A DNA stretch of 64,000 bases from Mercurialis annua (lineage: Eukaryota > Streptophyta > Magnoliopsida > Malpighiales > Euphorbiaceae): assembly GCF_937616625.2 (NCBI RefSeq), contig NC_065576.1:22160001-22224000 (forward strand). The letters run 5' to 3'. Below, in pieces: positions 27,424 through 37,054 of this stretch (position 1 is its first letter; each line of letters starts with the position of its first letter). The notes below the pieces were generated by a model, which did not search any database, was not told where the DNA came from, and was given only the letters and a program-made list of their open reading frames with translations. The position numbers and the translations under genes are program-made.

Positions 27424-27428
27424 AGGCC
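27424..27428 (+). repeat. target-site duplication, left copy (AGGCC)
   Basis: AGGCC precedes the solo LTR; AAGCC follows it at 29025-29029. One mismatch in five; either copy may have mutated since insertion. Confidence 0.6.
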
Positions 27429-27661
27429 TGATAGGAGCATTTTACTCCTATAATTAGGGTCGATTTTACTCGGTTTTTATCACGTCTAGCATTAATTTTA
27501 TACATTATTTGGCATTTTTATGTTTGATAGTGTTTGTTAGTGTTTCAGTGGAAATTAGGTGAAAATCGAGTATTTAGAGCTAATTAATGGTGGATTAAGC
27601 GTTGGAGTAAAAGCGTAGCTTGCGGACGAAGGAATTAACGTCTTAAAGAAAAGATTACAAA

Positions 27662-27940
27662 GTTCGAACGAAACTTGTGCAGTTAAGAGCTGTTCCCGTT
27701 CGAAAAACACAAGTCTCGAACGGGAACCATGAAGAAAAAGCTTGAGTCTCGAACGAGAAAGCCATTCTTGAACGAGACTCAAGTTGAAAAGGTGAAAGTT
27801 GCGTTCGAAACCAAGGAGGGACAAACGAGAATTTTCCCTCAGTCAAGGTTTTTTCGAACGGGAAGTCAAGGTACGAACGAGAACCTTGAGATTTTGGCCT
27901 AATTCCCGAACGGGAAAGAGAGGTACGAACGAGAAAGAGG
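27662..27940 (+). promoter_or_regulatory. cluster of CGAACGRGAA motifs in LTR U3
   Basis: About ten copies or near copies of CGAACGGGAA / CGAACGAGAA and the inverted form CCCGTTCG lie within 280 bp, 120-400 bp upstream of the TATA box. Clustered short motifs in this position suggest transcription-factor sites in the LTR promoter; the factor is unknown. Confidence 0.4.
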
Positions 27941-28058
27941 TGAAATTTGCCTAATCAGAATTGGACTTGGACTTAATCTCCTTTTCCGACTCCAACCGAA
28001 ACTCCTATTTCAAATTTGGTTCGTCAATCGACTTATAAGATTCCAGAGCTTCCTCCTC

Positions 28059-28068
28059 TATATAAAGA
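28059..28068 (+). promoter_or_regulatory. TATA box of the solo LTR
   Basis: CTATATAAAG in a C+T-rich context, about 630 bp from the LTR start, is a good plant TATA box and sets the orientation of this LTR. Confidence 0.65.
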
Positions 28069-29566
28069 CCTTGTAATAGACTAGTTTTGATCATTAGAAT
28101 ACATTAGTTTTATTTTCGTTCTCTTAAAATAGCGTTTTAGCTTCTGTGTCTTAGCAGTTTATAAGTAGTTTATTATTAGTTTCTGCAAAAAACGATTGTG
28201 AAGATTTCAAGTTTAATCTAGACGATTCTTCCGAAATTGACAACTCCGGTATTTATTGTTCTAATTATGTTTAATTCTTCATCTTCTTCTTTGTTTAATT
28301 TAAGCTTAAGCATGCGTAACTAAATCCTTTGTTCGGGGATTGATATGAACACTTAGATTAGTTTTCGAATTGGATTAGGATTTACTAAGTGAGTAAAATT
28401 GTGTTTTAATTACTAAGATTAATGCTTGAATTAATTTGATCACTTAGTTCATGATTTTGTGTTTAATTAACTAATTGAGAGATTGTTAATTAAATAGACA
28501 TAGGTAATTAAAAACTTAGAGGAAAACGCCGTGAGAGCGGGTTGGAATTTAGGTAGTCGTTGAGTTTGCTTCATATTTACAATTTAGTTCTTTAATTCAA
28601 TTTTAATATTGTGAGAGCAAGTTAATAATTGATTAGTTAATTAGGTTGTGATTTTATTCGAATCTTTGAGGCTTGAGAGAGCGGGATTCGGTGCATTAGA
28701 ATAGCTCGATTCATTATAAAATCACAAGATAAATTTTAATCCATTCTTTTACTAGTTTATTTGGAATTATCAATCCTTGAGCTTTTTATCATTATTGTTT
28801 AATCCTCAATTTATTTATTTAAATTCAGATTTTTAGTTTAATTACTTGAAGTTGAATTAAGTTAGATTTTATTTAGTTTACACAAATCCATTTATTTTTC
28901 TACTAGCCAATTGAAGAATATTAGAAATTAGTTGTTTAATTCATTGTTCCTTGTGGGATCGATACTTGGTCTTCCAAGTTATATTACTTGAGCGATATCG
29001 TACACTTGCGATTATTTGCCAACAAAGCCCCACGTCTAAAACGTTAGGAAAACAAAAAAACTAACATTTCACCTTTTTTGCGATTTAAACGAAATATTTT
29101 AAACGTTACGAAACAAATCCTAACGTTTCACGTTTTTAGCAAATTAAGCTAAACATTTAAAGCGTTTCGAAACAAACAAACGTTTCACTTTTATAGCAAT
29201 TTAAGCCAAACGTTTAAAACGTTACCAAACCAATCCAAACGTTTATAACGTTAACAAACAAATCCAAACGTTTCACCTTTTTAGCGATTTAAGTCAAACG
29301 TTTACAAATGTTACAAAACCAATCCAAACGTTTAACACGCTACGAAACAAATCCAAATGTCCAAATGTTTCACATCTTTAGCGATTTAAACAAACGTTAC
29401 AAAACTAATCCAAACGTTTCACCTTTTTAGCGATTGAAGCCAAACGTTTAAAATATTACCAAACCAATCCAAACCTTTCACCTTTTTAGCGATGTAAGTC
29501 AAACGTTTACAAACGTTACGAATCAAATCCAAACGTTTCACCGTTATAGTGAATTAAGCCAAAAGT

Positions 29567-30520
29567 TTAGAACGTTATAAAACAAATCCCAACGATTAAA
29601 ACATTTGGAAACAAATCCAAACGTTTCACCTTTTTAGCGATTTAAGCCAAACGTTTACAAATGTTACGAAACAAATCAAAACGTTTCGCCTTTTTAGCAA
29701 TTTAAGCGATAAGCTTACAAACATAACAAAACAAATCCAAACGTTTCACCTTATTAGCTATTTAAGCCAAACATTTACATACGTTACAAAAAAATCCAAA
29801 CGTTCACCTTTTTAGCGACTTAAGCCAAACGTTTAGAAACGTTACGAAACAAATCCAAACCTTTCACCTTTTTAGCGATTTATGTCAAATGTTTAAAACG
29901 TTAGGTAACAAATCCAAAAGTTTAAAACGTTACGAAACAAATCCAAACGTTTCACGTTTTTAGCAATTTAAGCTGAACATGTAAAACGTTTCGAAACAAA
30001 CAAACATTTCACCTTTTTAGCGATTTATGCCAAATGTTTAAAACGTTACCAAACCAATCCAAACGTTTAAATCTTTACCAAACGAATCCAAACGTTTCAT
30101 CTTTTTAGCGATTTAAGCCAAACATTTACAAACGCTATAAAACCAATCCAAACGTTTAAAACATTACGAAACAAATCCAAACGTCCAAATGTTTTACCTT
30201 ATTAGCGATTTAAGCAAAACGTTTACAAACGTTACGAAACGTATCCAAACGTTTCACCTTTTTAGCGATTTAAGACAAACATTTAAAACATTACCAAATC
30301 AATCCAAATGTTTCACCTTTTTATCGATGTAAGCCAAACATTTACAAACGTTACGAATCAAATCCAAAAGTTTCACCATTTTAGCGATTTAAGCCAAAAG
30401 TTTAGAACGTTATAAAAAAATCCCAACGTTTAAAACGTTTGGAAACAAATCCAAACATTTAACCTTATTAGCGATTTAGGCCAAATGTTTACAAACGCTA
30501 CGAAAGAAATCTAAAAGTTT
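29567..30520 (+). repeat. satellite block duplicated from 25908-26800, right copy
   Basis: Same ordered unusual units as the left copy, with landmarks TTTAAGCGATAAGC at 29701 and CTTATTAGCG at 30198. One extra unit near 29850-29910 explains the change in offset. Confidence 0.75.
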
Positions 30521-30622
30521 CGCCGTTTTAGCGAATTAAGCCAAACGTTTAAAACGTTACGAAACAAATCCAAACGTTTAAAACGTTACGAAACAAATCC
30601 AAACGTTTAAAACGTAACGAAA

Positions 30623-30627
30623 CAAAT
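30623..30627 (+). repeat. target-site duplication, left copy (CAAAT)
   Basis: CAAAT directly before the solo LTR is identical to CAAAT at 33364-33368 directly after it. CAAAT is also part of the satellite unit, and removal of the LTR leaves a normal unit. Confidence 0.9.
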
Positions 30628-32902
30628 TGTCACGATCCAATTTCCTGGATCGCGACAGGCGCTAGGGTATGGGTATGGTTGTACCGAAACACGTAGCTAG
30701 CCTTGCGGATAACCATACAAATAAATAAACCTGTAAGAAAACCACTGCTCGGGGGCAACCGAGACTCCAACCTAAATCTAACAGTATATATAAACAGTTA
30801 TATAATAAAGTGCTCGGCACTAATCCGAGACTCTAACAACATGCCTTATATATAAAATATCTGAATCCAAAGTAATACATGTCAACATAAGCTGAAACAA
30901 CAAACAGACCGTTCTAATATCAATAGTCTAAAATAATAAAGACATAACTATCACTACTACGGTGTAAGAGTTTTAAAAGGTTGACTATCTTTATTTAAAA
31001 CCAAAAGTAGATCTCCATAGAATAATGAAAGTTGGAGATCAATCAGACGCGCTCAAAATCATAAACCTGGAAAAAAATTGGGAAAACAACGAGGTCAAAT
31101 ATATTGAGATGAGTTCGCAATACCATTTACATTTACTAAGTTTAAAACCTTTAAAACAAATCCTTTTATACTAATATATATAAGATTATGGAATAACAAT
31201 ATTGAAATGATCCCAGCGTAAGTATGACATAGCATACTGAAAAACCCAGAGAGGACGGGAACAAATCCTCGTCAAATACCATCGTAAGCAAGACATTAGT
31301 CTGCCGATCCCAGAGTACTTACCGGTGCACACAGTCTCGATACAAGCCTATCGAGTAGCTCGTTTCAATCCAGATCCATAATCGCTTTAAACAGTTCAAA
31401 AATATTTATAATACTAAATTAAGGTGCGGTACTTAATAAAGCGGTAAATAGTACTACAAACTCACTGCTTGCATATCCACGTGAATCTTGGCAAAAAGCT
31501 AAACCTGCGTAGACTCCGAAGCACGACCAGTCGACGGGTCTAAAAAAATGTATAAATTAAAATTCGATCAACCCCTAACTCTAAGATTACTAGACACCAC
31601 ATAGAACTAGTATCTCAACCACAAGCCAAAGTATATGCCAAGGCATAGCAATCAAACGTACACAATCCATAATCAAGGTAATACCAAAGTCAAACAACTA
31701 AGTTAAGCATAATTGAGTTCCCGTTGAAAATATAATCCGGAGTATTTATATAACTTAATTTAAAACTTTAAAACCAAGTGAAAATCACAGAGTAGTGAAT
31801 TAGCCTTCAAGCTTAATCTCACATGTTGGGCGACCCAAGTCTAACCCGACCCAATGTTATGCCAGAGTAAAACCAAAGTATAATCCGAAACCTTTAAATC
31901 AAAACAATGTTCATTTGAAAACCATGGAACTCAATCATAGCTTAACAACCAAATTAACCATTTATACAACATGCTTAAACCTTTTGCCAACACTTGAAAA
32001 AACCACCCAGAGTAGACACACGCGTGCCAAAATACTTAAATAGGTTTAATAAGGATTTAAAAAACCATTTAAATCAACCAACTCAGATTTGAAACAAGAA
32101 TAGATTCAACAAAGTTAACGTGGCACAACATTGCCAACTTGTATAAAATCAACACGACATGATAGCCAACAACTTTAAATGATATTAACATGCTATATAC
32201 ATCCAAATAAACCTTAAATCATCTATGTGCAGCAACTATAATGTCAACATAACAATCGAACCAACCCAAGGTGTAAACATACATTTCAAGTCAAATATCA
32301 ACCTTAGATTCACCAAACATGCCAAACGATAAAGAGCTTATTCAATCATACTACATCAGCCCTAGACATACATTTCAAGCCCTTACGCATCACACTAAAA
32401 CAGTGAATAAAACATGCCAAGATTATACCAAGAACCTAGCACAAAACCTCGCAATTGATTTCATGAAACCTATGTAAGAATTCAATACAAGCATGCTAAT
32501 CTAATCATAACAACTTATAATTTCAGATCCAACAACCAAGGTAAAACAGTAGGTAAATCAATATACAACACAACCATGAATCTAGAATATGATAAACACG
32601 AAATGGCGCAAGAATGGTACATACCCGATATGAAACAACGAATCGAAGCGAAGAACAAAAGAGATCAGATTAGCGATGATATTCTAATACCCAAATCGCT
32701 GCAAATCAAAGATTATCAAGTAAGGATTCGATAAGAATAAAGAAACTATGTTTACATAAAGGAAAAACGTAAGAATCGCTTACCAAAGTCAAAAATTGAG
32801 AGGGAATGGTGAAATAAAGATCAATCTCAAAGAGTGAAAGTGTTCTAGGTCGGCTATGGTTAGTCGGAATGAAATAGAAGTGTTTTAGGTCGGAAAAGGG
32901 GT

Positions 32903-32912
32903 CTATTTATAG
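32903..32912 (-). promoter_or_regulatory. TATA box of the minus-strand solo LTR
   Basis: Minus-strand CTATAAATAG, about 450 bp from the LTR start and just downstream of the GC-rich hairpin block. Confidence 0.65.
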
Positions 32913-32948
32913 GCCCCAATATCAGAATACGCGACAGGCGCGATGCGA

Positions 32949-33041
32949 GGCGCGATGGCCCATCGCGCCTGCCGTCGCGCCTTCTTAAAAGGCACAAAAA
33001 TTTTAGGGCGCGTTGCGAGGCGCGATGGCCCCAACGCGCCC
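32949..33041 (-). repeat. GC-rich hairpin block in LTR U3
   Basis: GGCGCGATGG at 32949-32958 is followed after one base by its complement CCATCGCGCC (32960-32969). A second pair of 10-base arms, GGGCGCGTTG (33006-33015) and CAACGCGCCC (33032-33041), encloses a further GGCGCGATGG. The block is a sharp GC peak within AT-rich LTR. Confidence 0.8.
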
Positions 33042-33363
33042 TCTAACGCGCCTCAATTTTTGATCCAACGGTCAACGTTTTCTCGTGCACAGCATATCTA
33101 AAGATGAACCCGATCCAACGGTTAAATTGGGAGATATGGATATTTTATTAAAACATGTCAGATTCAGAATGCACATGAACACATCATCGATTATAAACCA
33201 GATACAAATCAAATCGCTATCAAAAACTCACACGACACATGCGACACATACAAGATACAAATCAAACCCCAAACAAAGTGTCACACTTGCTAATTCCACC
33301 ATAGACTATCTGAAAATAAGTCAGAAACACAATGAAACCATGACGGAAACAAAGGATATTACA

Positions 33364-34201
33364 CAAATCCAATCGTTTCACCTTTTTAGCGATTTAAGCC
33401 AAATGTTTACAAATGTTATGAAACAAAACCAAACGTTTCCCCTTTTTAGCGATTTAAGCCAAACATTTAAAACGTTACGAAACCAATCCAAAGGTTTATA
33501 ACGTTATAAAATAAATCTAAGCGTTTCACCTTTTTAGTGATTAAAGCCAAATGTATACAAACGTTATGAACAAAACCAAACGTTTGACCTTTTTAGCGAT
33601 TTAAGACAAACGTTTAAAACGTTACGAGACAAATCCAAACGTTTGCAAACGTTACTAAACAAAACCAAATGTTTCACCTTTTTAGAAATTTAAGCCAAAT
33701 TTTTAAAATGTTACGAAACCAATCCAAATGTTTCACCTTTTTAGTAATTTAAGCCAAACGTTAAAAACGTTACGAAACCAATCCAAAAGTTTAAAACTTT
33801 ACGAAACAAATCCTGACGTTTCACCTTTTTAGCGATTTAAGCTAAATATTTAAAACGTTACAAAACCAATCGAAACCTTTACAAAAGTTACAAAACCTAT
33901 CCAAAGATTTAAAACGTTACGAAACAATTCCAAACGTGTTACCTTTGTAGCGATTTAAGTCAAACGTTTACAAATGTTACGAAACTAAAAACGTTGCGAA
34001 TCAAATCCAAACGTTTCACCTATTTAGCCATTTAAGCCAAAAGTTTAAAACGTTACAAAACCAATCCAAACATTCAAAATGTTGCAAAAATAATCCAATT
34101 GTTTACAACGTTACTAAACAAATCCAAACGTTTCACATTTTTAGCGATTTAAGCCAAACGTTTACAAACGTTACAAAACAAATCCAAATGTTTCACCTTT
34201 T
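33364..34201 (+). repeat. 60-bp satellite array before the copia fragment
   Basis: About 14 full and half units. The array resumes in phase after the solo LTR and ends inside a unit after CACCTTTTTA, where copia gag sequence begins. Confidence 0.93.
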
Positions 34202-34500
34202 TACACTTGCTGAGTTATCAAATATGTTGATAACTGCTGAAAAGAATAATGTTAAGGGAAAGGAAGTTTCTCTTGTGGTTGCTTCTTCTAGTAAGACTAA
34301 GAAGAAGAAAACTAAGAACAATGTTTTGAAGGCCCAAAAGGCCATTGCGAAAAACAAGGGCACCTCGAAGAACAAAGGAAAGTGTTTCTTTTGTGAAGCG
34401 AGGGACATCGGAAACGAAATTGCCCCAAGTATTTGGAATCCAAGGGCCAGAACAAGAAGAATGAAATCCCGGTGAGGGTATGCCAATTTCTTGTTATTTC
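34202..34500 (+). pseudogene. gag: gag C-terminal fragment with broken zinc knuckle
   Basis: The nucleocapsid part of Gag, which in these elements packages the RNA. Visible are an ELSNMLITAEK-like segment, a lysine-rich stretch (about 34285-34380) and the start of a CCHC zinc knuckle. Its first two Cys codons, at 34383-34385 and 34392-34394, are in the main frame, while the expected His (34406-34408) and last Cys (34421-34423) lie in another frame, so a small indel splits the knuckle. The open frame that seems to begin at 34188 takes its start codon from satellite sequence. The N-terminal Gag domain is missing. The opposite-strand frame at 34193-34486 is a shadow. Confidence 0.75.
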
Positions 34501-34590
34501 AATTCCAATAACGATAGCTCGTCCAAAGCTTGGGTATTAGATACCGGAGCTAAAGCTATATGATCTTCTATTTTGTTGTAAAAACATGTT
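34501..34590 (+). pseudogene. pol: aspartic protease remnant
   Basis: AWVLDTGA, the protease active-site segment, is encoded at 34528-34551 in the frame of the downstream integrase. A TGA at 34561-34563 and a further stop follow within 30 bases, and the sequence then passes almost directly to the region before integrase, so most of the protease has been deleted. Function is impossible. Confidence 0.75.
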
Positions 34591-35703
34591 TTGTATTTGA
34601 ATAATGTTTTGTACTTATCAAATACTTATAGAAATGTCATGTCAATTTCTTGTATGACAAGATTAGGATATGATTTCCTATTTACAAAGGATATTTGTAA
34701 AATTATCTATAATAATAAAATCGTTGGTTATGGTTATGTACAAAATGGTCTTTATTATTTAAATGAAGTTGTTCGCAGTACAAATAATGTTTTAGAAATC
34801 AATACCGTCAGTGATCAAACCTCGAAACAACTTTGGCACTTACGATTAGGACATATTGCGGAAGATAGGCTTAACAAGTTGGATAAGATGGGAATCTTGA
34901 GTAATCTTGATTCCGCATCAATTTCAACTTGTGAGTAATGTCTTAAAGGCAAGATGACCCGATCACCCTTTTTGGGACAAAGTGGTAGAGCCAAAGATGT
35001 TTTGGAAATCATGCATAGTGATGTGTGTGGTCCATTTAAAGAAATGACACGAGGTGGTTATTTATACTTCATTACCTTCACCGATGATTAATCACAGTAT
35101 TGGTATGTTGTTCTCATGAAGAACAAGAGTGAAGCTTTTGAAAAATTTAAAGACTTCAAAAATGAAGTAGAAAACAAAATTGGAAAAAGTATTAAAATTC
35201 TTCGATATGATTGAGGAGGTGAATACTTGAGTACAGGATTTGGTACATTCTTAAAAGAATGCGGTATTATTTCCCAATTGACTCCTCCAGGAACACCACA
35301 GTTGAATGTTGTATCGGAACGGAGGAATCGTACATTGTTAGACATGGTACGATCAATGATGAGTTATACTGATTTACCTATTTCATTATAGGGTCATGCA
35401 CTTCTTAGTGCAAATTATATTCTAAATCGAGTACCAACTAAATCCGCTCCGAGAATACCTTATGCAATATGGTATGGTAAGAAACCAAGTCTTAAGCATA
35501 TTAAGATTTCGGGATGTTCGGCATATATCAAAAAATTGATAACCGACAAGTTGGAATCAAGATCAATCATGGGAATATTCGTTGGTTATCCTAAAGACAG
35601 TTTAGGATATTATTTCTATATTACATCCGAACAAACAATTGTTGTTAGTCGGGATGAATTCTTGAAAAACAATTTATTCAAGAAGGGGGAAAAGGAAGAA
35701 ATA
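34591..35703 (+). pseudogene. pol: GAG-pre-integrase and integrase, interrupted by in-frame stops
   Basis: Integrase inserts the cDNA copy into the genome. The HHCC zinc finger is visible: His codons at 34837-34839 and 34852-34854, Cys codons at 34930-34932 and 34939-34941, with a TAA between the two Cys (34936-34938). Core-domain residues are present as Asp (35020-35022), an Asp pair (35083-35088) and Glu (35221-35223, in GGEYLS). The C-terminal part has the YAIWYGKKPS and GIFVGY segments of copia integrases. The frame is kept throughout, but stops interrupt it at 34936, 35089, 35212 and 35389. The TGA at 35212 (expected CGA) and TAG at 35389 (expected TGG) fit C-to-T type decay. Minus-strand frames at 34815-35012 and 35088-35345 are shadows. 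Confidence 0.88.
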
Positions 35704-36717
35704 TAGAATTAGATGAGGAGTCGTGTAAAGACCAACAAATTGATACAATGGAGATTGATCAAACCCATAGTGAACCAGAATTAGTAAAATCTACATAAAC
35801 ACCTCGAAGATCAAGTAGAGTATCTCATCAACCGGAGAAATTTGGTTTTCTTCATGATATACAAGAATTGTTTATTCAGGGAGAAAATGATCAAATTGTT
35901 GATCCCTCTACTTATGAGGAAGCTATATGTGATATAGATTCTTCAAGATGGCTTGAAGCTATGAAATCCGAAATGGATTCCATGTACAATAACCAAGTTT
36001 GGGAGCTAGTCAATCCACCTGATGGTATTATACCAATAGGGAATAAATGGATCTTCAAGCGTAAAATTGGTGCTGCTGGAAAAGTTAAGACTTTTAAAGC
36101 TAGGCTTGTTGCGAAAGAGTTTTGCCGAAGGCAAGGAGTCGATTATGAAGTGACTTTCACGCCTGTAGCCATGCTTAAGTCCATCCGGATTCTACTTGCC
36201 ATAGCTGCACATTTAGATTATGAGGTTTGGAAAATGGATGTCAAGACCGCATTCCTTAATGGATATATTGAGGAGGAAATCTATATGGAACAACCTAATG
36301 GTTTTGAATCCGAAGAAGGTTCCAAGGTGTGTAAGCTTAAACGATCCATATATGGATTGAAGCAAGCTTCGAGAAGTTGGAATCGTCGTTTTGATGAAGC
36401 CATAAAGAGATACGAGTTTTGATGAAGCCATAAAGAGATACGAGCGCAATCACGTTCCTAGTCTTGTACGTAGATGATATTTTACTAATAGGAAATTATG
36501 TTGGTATGTTAACCTCTGTAAAGCTTTGGTTATCCAAAACTTTCTCCAGAAAAGACCTCGGAGAAGCAACTTACATTCTCGGTATTAGACTCTATAGAGA
36601 TAGATCTAAGAGAATAATAGGTCTCTCCCAATGGCTATACTTAGAAAAGATATTGAAGAAGGTCAATATGGAAAATTCTAAGAGAGGATTTATTCCCTTT
36701 AGGCATGGAATTCACCT
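35704..36717 (+). pseudogene. pol: copia reverse transcriptase, truncated and rearranged
   Basis: Reverse transcriptase copies element RNA into DNA. After a frameshift at about 35685-35703 and one stop (35796-35798) a long open stretch (35868-36422) holds the N-terminal RT segments: RWLEAMKSEMDSM, KARLVAK, and VWKMDVKTAFLNG with the first catalytic Asp at 36237-36239, then LKRSIYGLKQASRSW. A 28-bp tandem duplication then breaks the frame. The catalytic YVDD box follows at 36467-36478 in another frame, and about 25 residues normally found between these parts are missing. Similarity ends after the FRHGIHL segment, where satellite starts; thumb and RNase H are absent. The minus-strand frame at 36213-36449 is a shadow. 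Confidence 0.9.
36389..36444 (+). repeat. 28-bp tandem duplication inside RT
   Basis: The 28 bases at 36389-36416 are repeated exactly at 36417-36444 (core GATGAAGCCATAAAGAG). As 28 is not a multiple of three, the second copy shifts the frame. Confidence 0.97.
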
Positions 36718-37054
36718 TATCCAAACGATTAAAAACATTACAAAACAAAACCAAACGTTTCACCTTATTAGCGATTTAAGCCAAACTTATACAAACGTTA
36801 CAAAACAAATCCAAATGATTCACCATTTTAATGATTTAAGCCAAACGTTTATAAACGTTACGAAACAAATCCAAATGTATCACATTTTTAGCGATTTAAG
36901 GCAAACGTTTACAAACGTTACGAAACAAAACCAACTGTTTCACCTTTTTAGCGATGTAAGCCAAACATTAACAAATGTTACGAAACAAATCCAAACGTTT
37001 CCCCTTTTTAGCGATTTAAGCCAAACGTTTACAAACGTTACGAAACACATCTAA
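36464..37054 (+). other. chimeric open frame: RT fragment reading into satellite
   Basis: The open frame starts at a TTG next to the YVDD codons. It runs through about 85 residues of RT and continues without a stop for about 110 residues of satellite-encoded repeat (units such as TKQIQTFHLFSDLSQTFTNV). It is an accident of the junction, because the 60-bp unit keeps frame; I have no evidence of expression. Confidence 0.6.

Larger units (their letters stand above)
19996..27428 (+). repeat. 60-bp satellite array with many half units, diverged
   Basis: This array mixes full 60-bp units with 29-30 bp half units of the form AAACGTTTAAAACGTTACG plus AAACAAATCC. A distinctive join, GTTACGCGATTTAAGCC, lacking the usual ACAAATCC block, recurs at about 20507, 21097 and 21687 (590 bp apart), then about 22485 and 25670, which shows an old higher-order period near 590 bp that decays to the right. 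Copies are clearly diverged. The open frame at 27223-27417 is satellite translated. The array is interrupted at 27428 by the solo LTR and continues in phase behind it. Confidence 0.95.
27429..29024 (+). mobile_element. solo LTR, 1.6 kb, second family
   Basis: Begins TGATAGGAGCATTTTACTCC and ends CGATTATTTGCCAACA, so it has TG...CA ends. The last 80 bases (CTTGTGGGATCGATACTTGG, then CCAAGTTATATTACTTG) resemble the 3' ends of LTRs I know from plant gypsy elements of the Tat/Athila type; this family call is tentative. It is flanked by AGGCC/AAGCC, and removing the LTR with one target copy restores a continuous satellite unit, so it inserted into an existing array and lost its internal part and other LTR by LTR-LTR recombination. 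The two short minus-strand frames at 27555-27846 overlap the repeated CGAACG motifs and are not genes. Confidence 0.85.
29025..30627 (+). repeat. 60-bp satellite array between two solo LTRs
   Basis: This array continues in phase the one interrupted at 27428. It contains the right copy of the duplicated block (29567-30520). Its right end, about 30541-30627, is three nearly perfect 29-bp half units in tandem (CCAAACGTTTAAAACGTTAC plus GAAACAAAT), showing that the half unit can itself amplify. Confidence 0.95.
30628..33363 (-). mobile_element. solo LTR of a gypsy-type retrotransposon, 2736 bp
   Basis: On the minus strand it starts TGTAATATCCTTTGTTTCCG and ends GGATCGTGACA, with TG...CA ends and a perfect 5-bp target duplication CAAAT. 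It is the same family as 17042-19833 in the opposite orientation, with shared blocks in the same order. It lacks a polypurine tract, primer-binding site and coding sequence on either side, which defines a solo LTR. Intact ends and a perfect duplication make it the youngest retroelement in the window. The frame at 33085-33501 only links LTR bases to satellite and is not a gene. Confidence 0.92.
34202..36718 (+). mobile_element. Ty1/copia gag-pol fragment without LTRs, captured in satellite
   Basis: Domain order gag, protease, integrase, reverse transcriptase is the Ty1/copia order. The fragment starts in the C-terminal third of gag and stops in mid reverse transcriptase; the rest of RT, RNase H, both LTRs and the primer sites are absent. 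Satellite abuts both ends, without a target duplication, and the two satellite ends are not in phase. At the right end the coding sequence contains TTCACCTT, which is also a satellite word, so microhomology joining is plausible. Stops, frameshifts, a small duplication and internal deletions show it is dead. Confidence 0.9.

Noticed and set aside
27555..27846. Two overlapping minus-strand open frames with a serine/arginine-rich look
   Set aside because: Composition comes from the repeated CGAACGRGAA motif in the LTR; the two frames overlap out of phase.
33085..33501. 138-residue open frame
   Set aside because: Begins in the antisense of the solo LTR and ends in satellite, crossing the insertion junction; no domain.
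34193..34486. 97-residue minus-strand open frame
   Set aside because: Shadow of the lysine-rich gag segment on the opposite strand.
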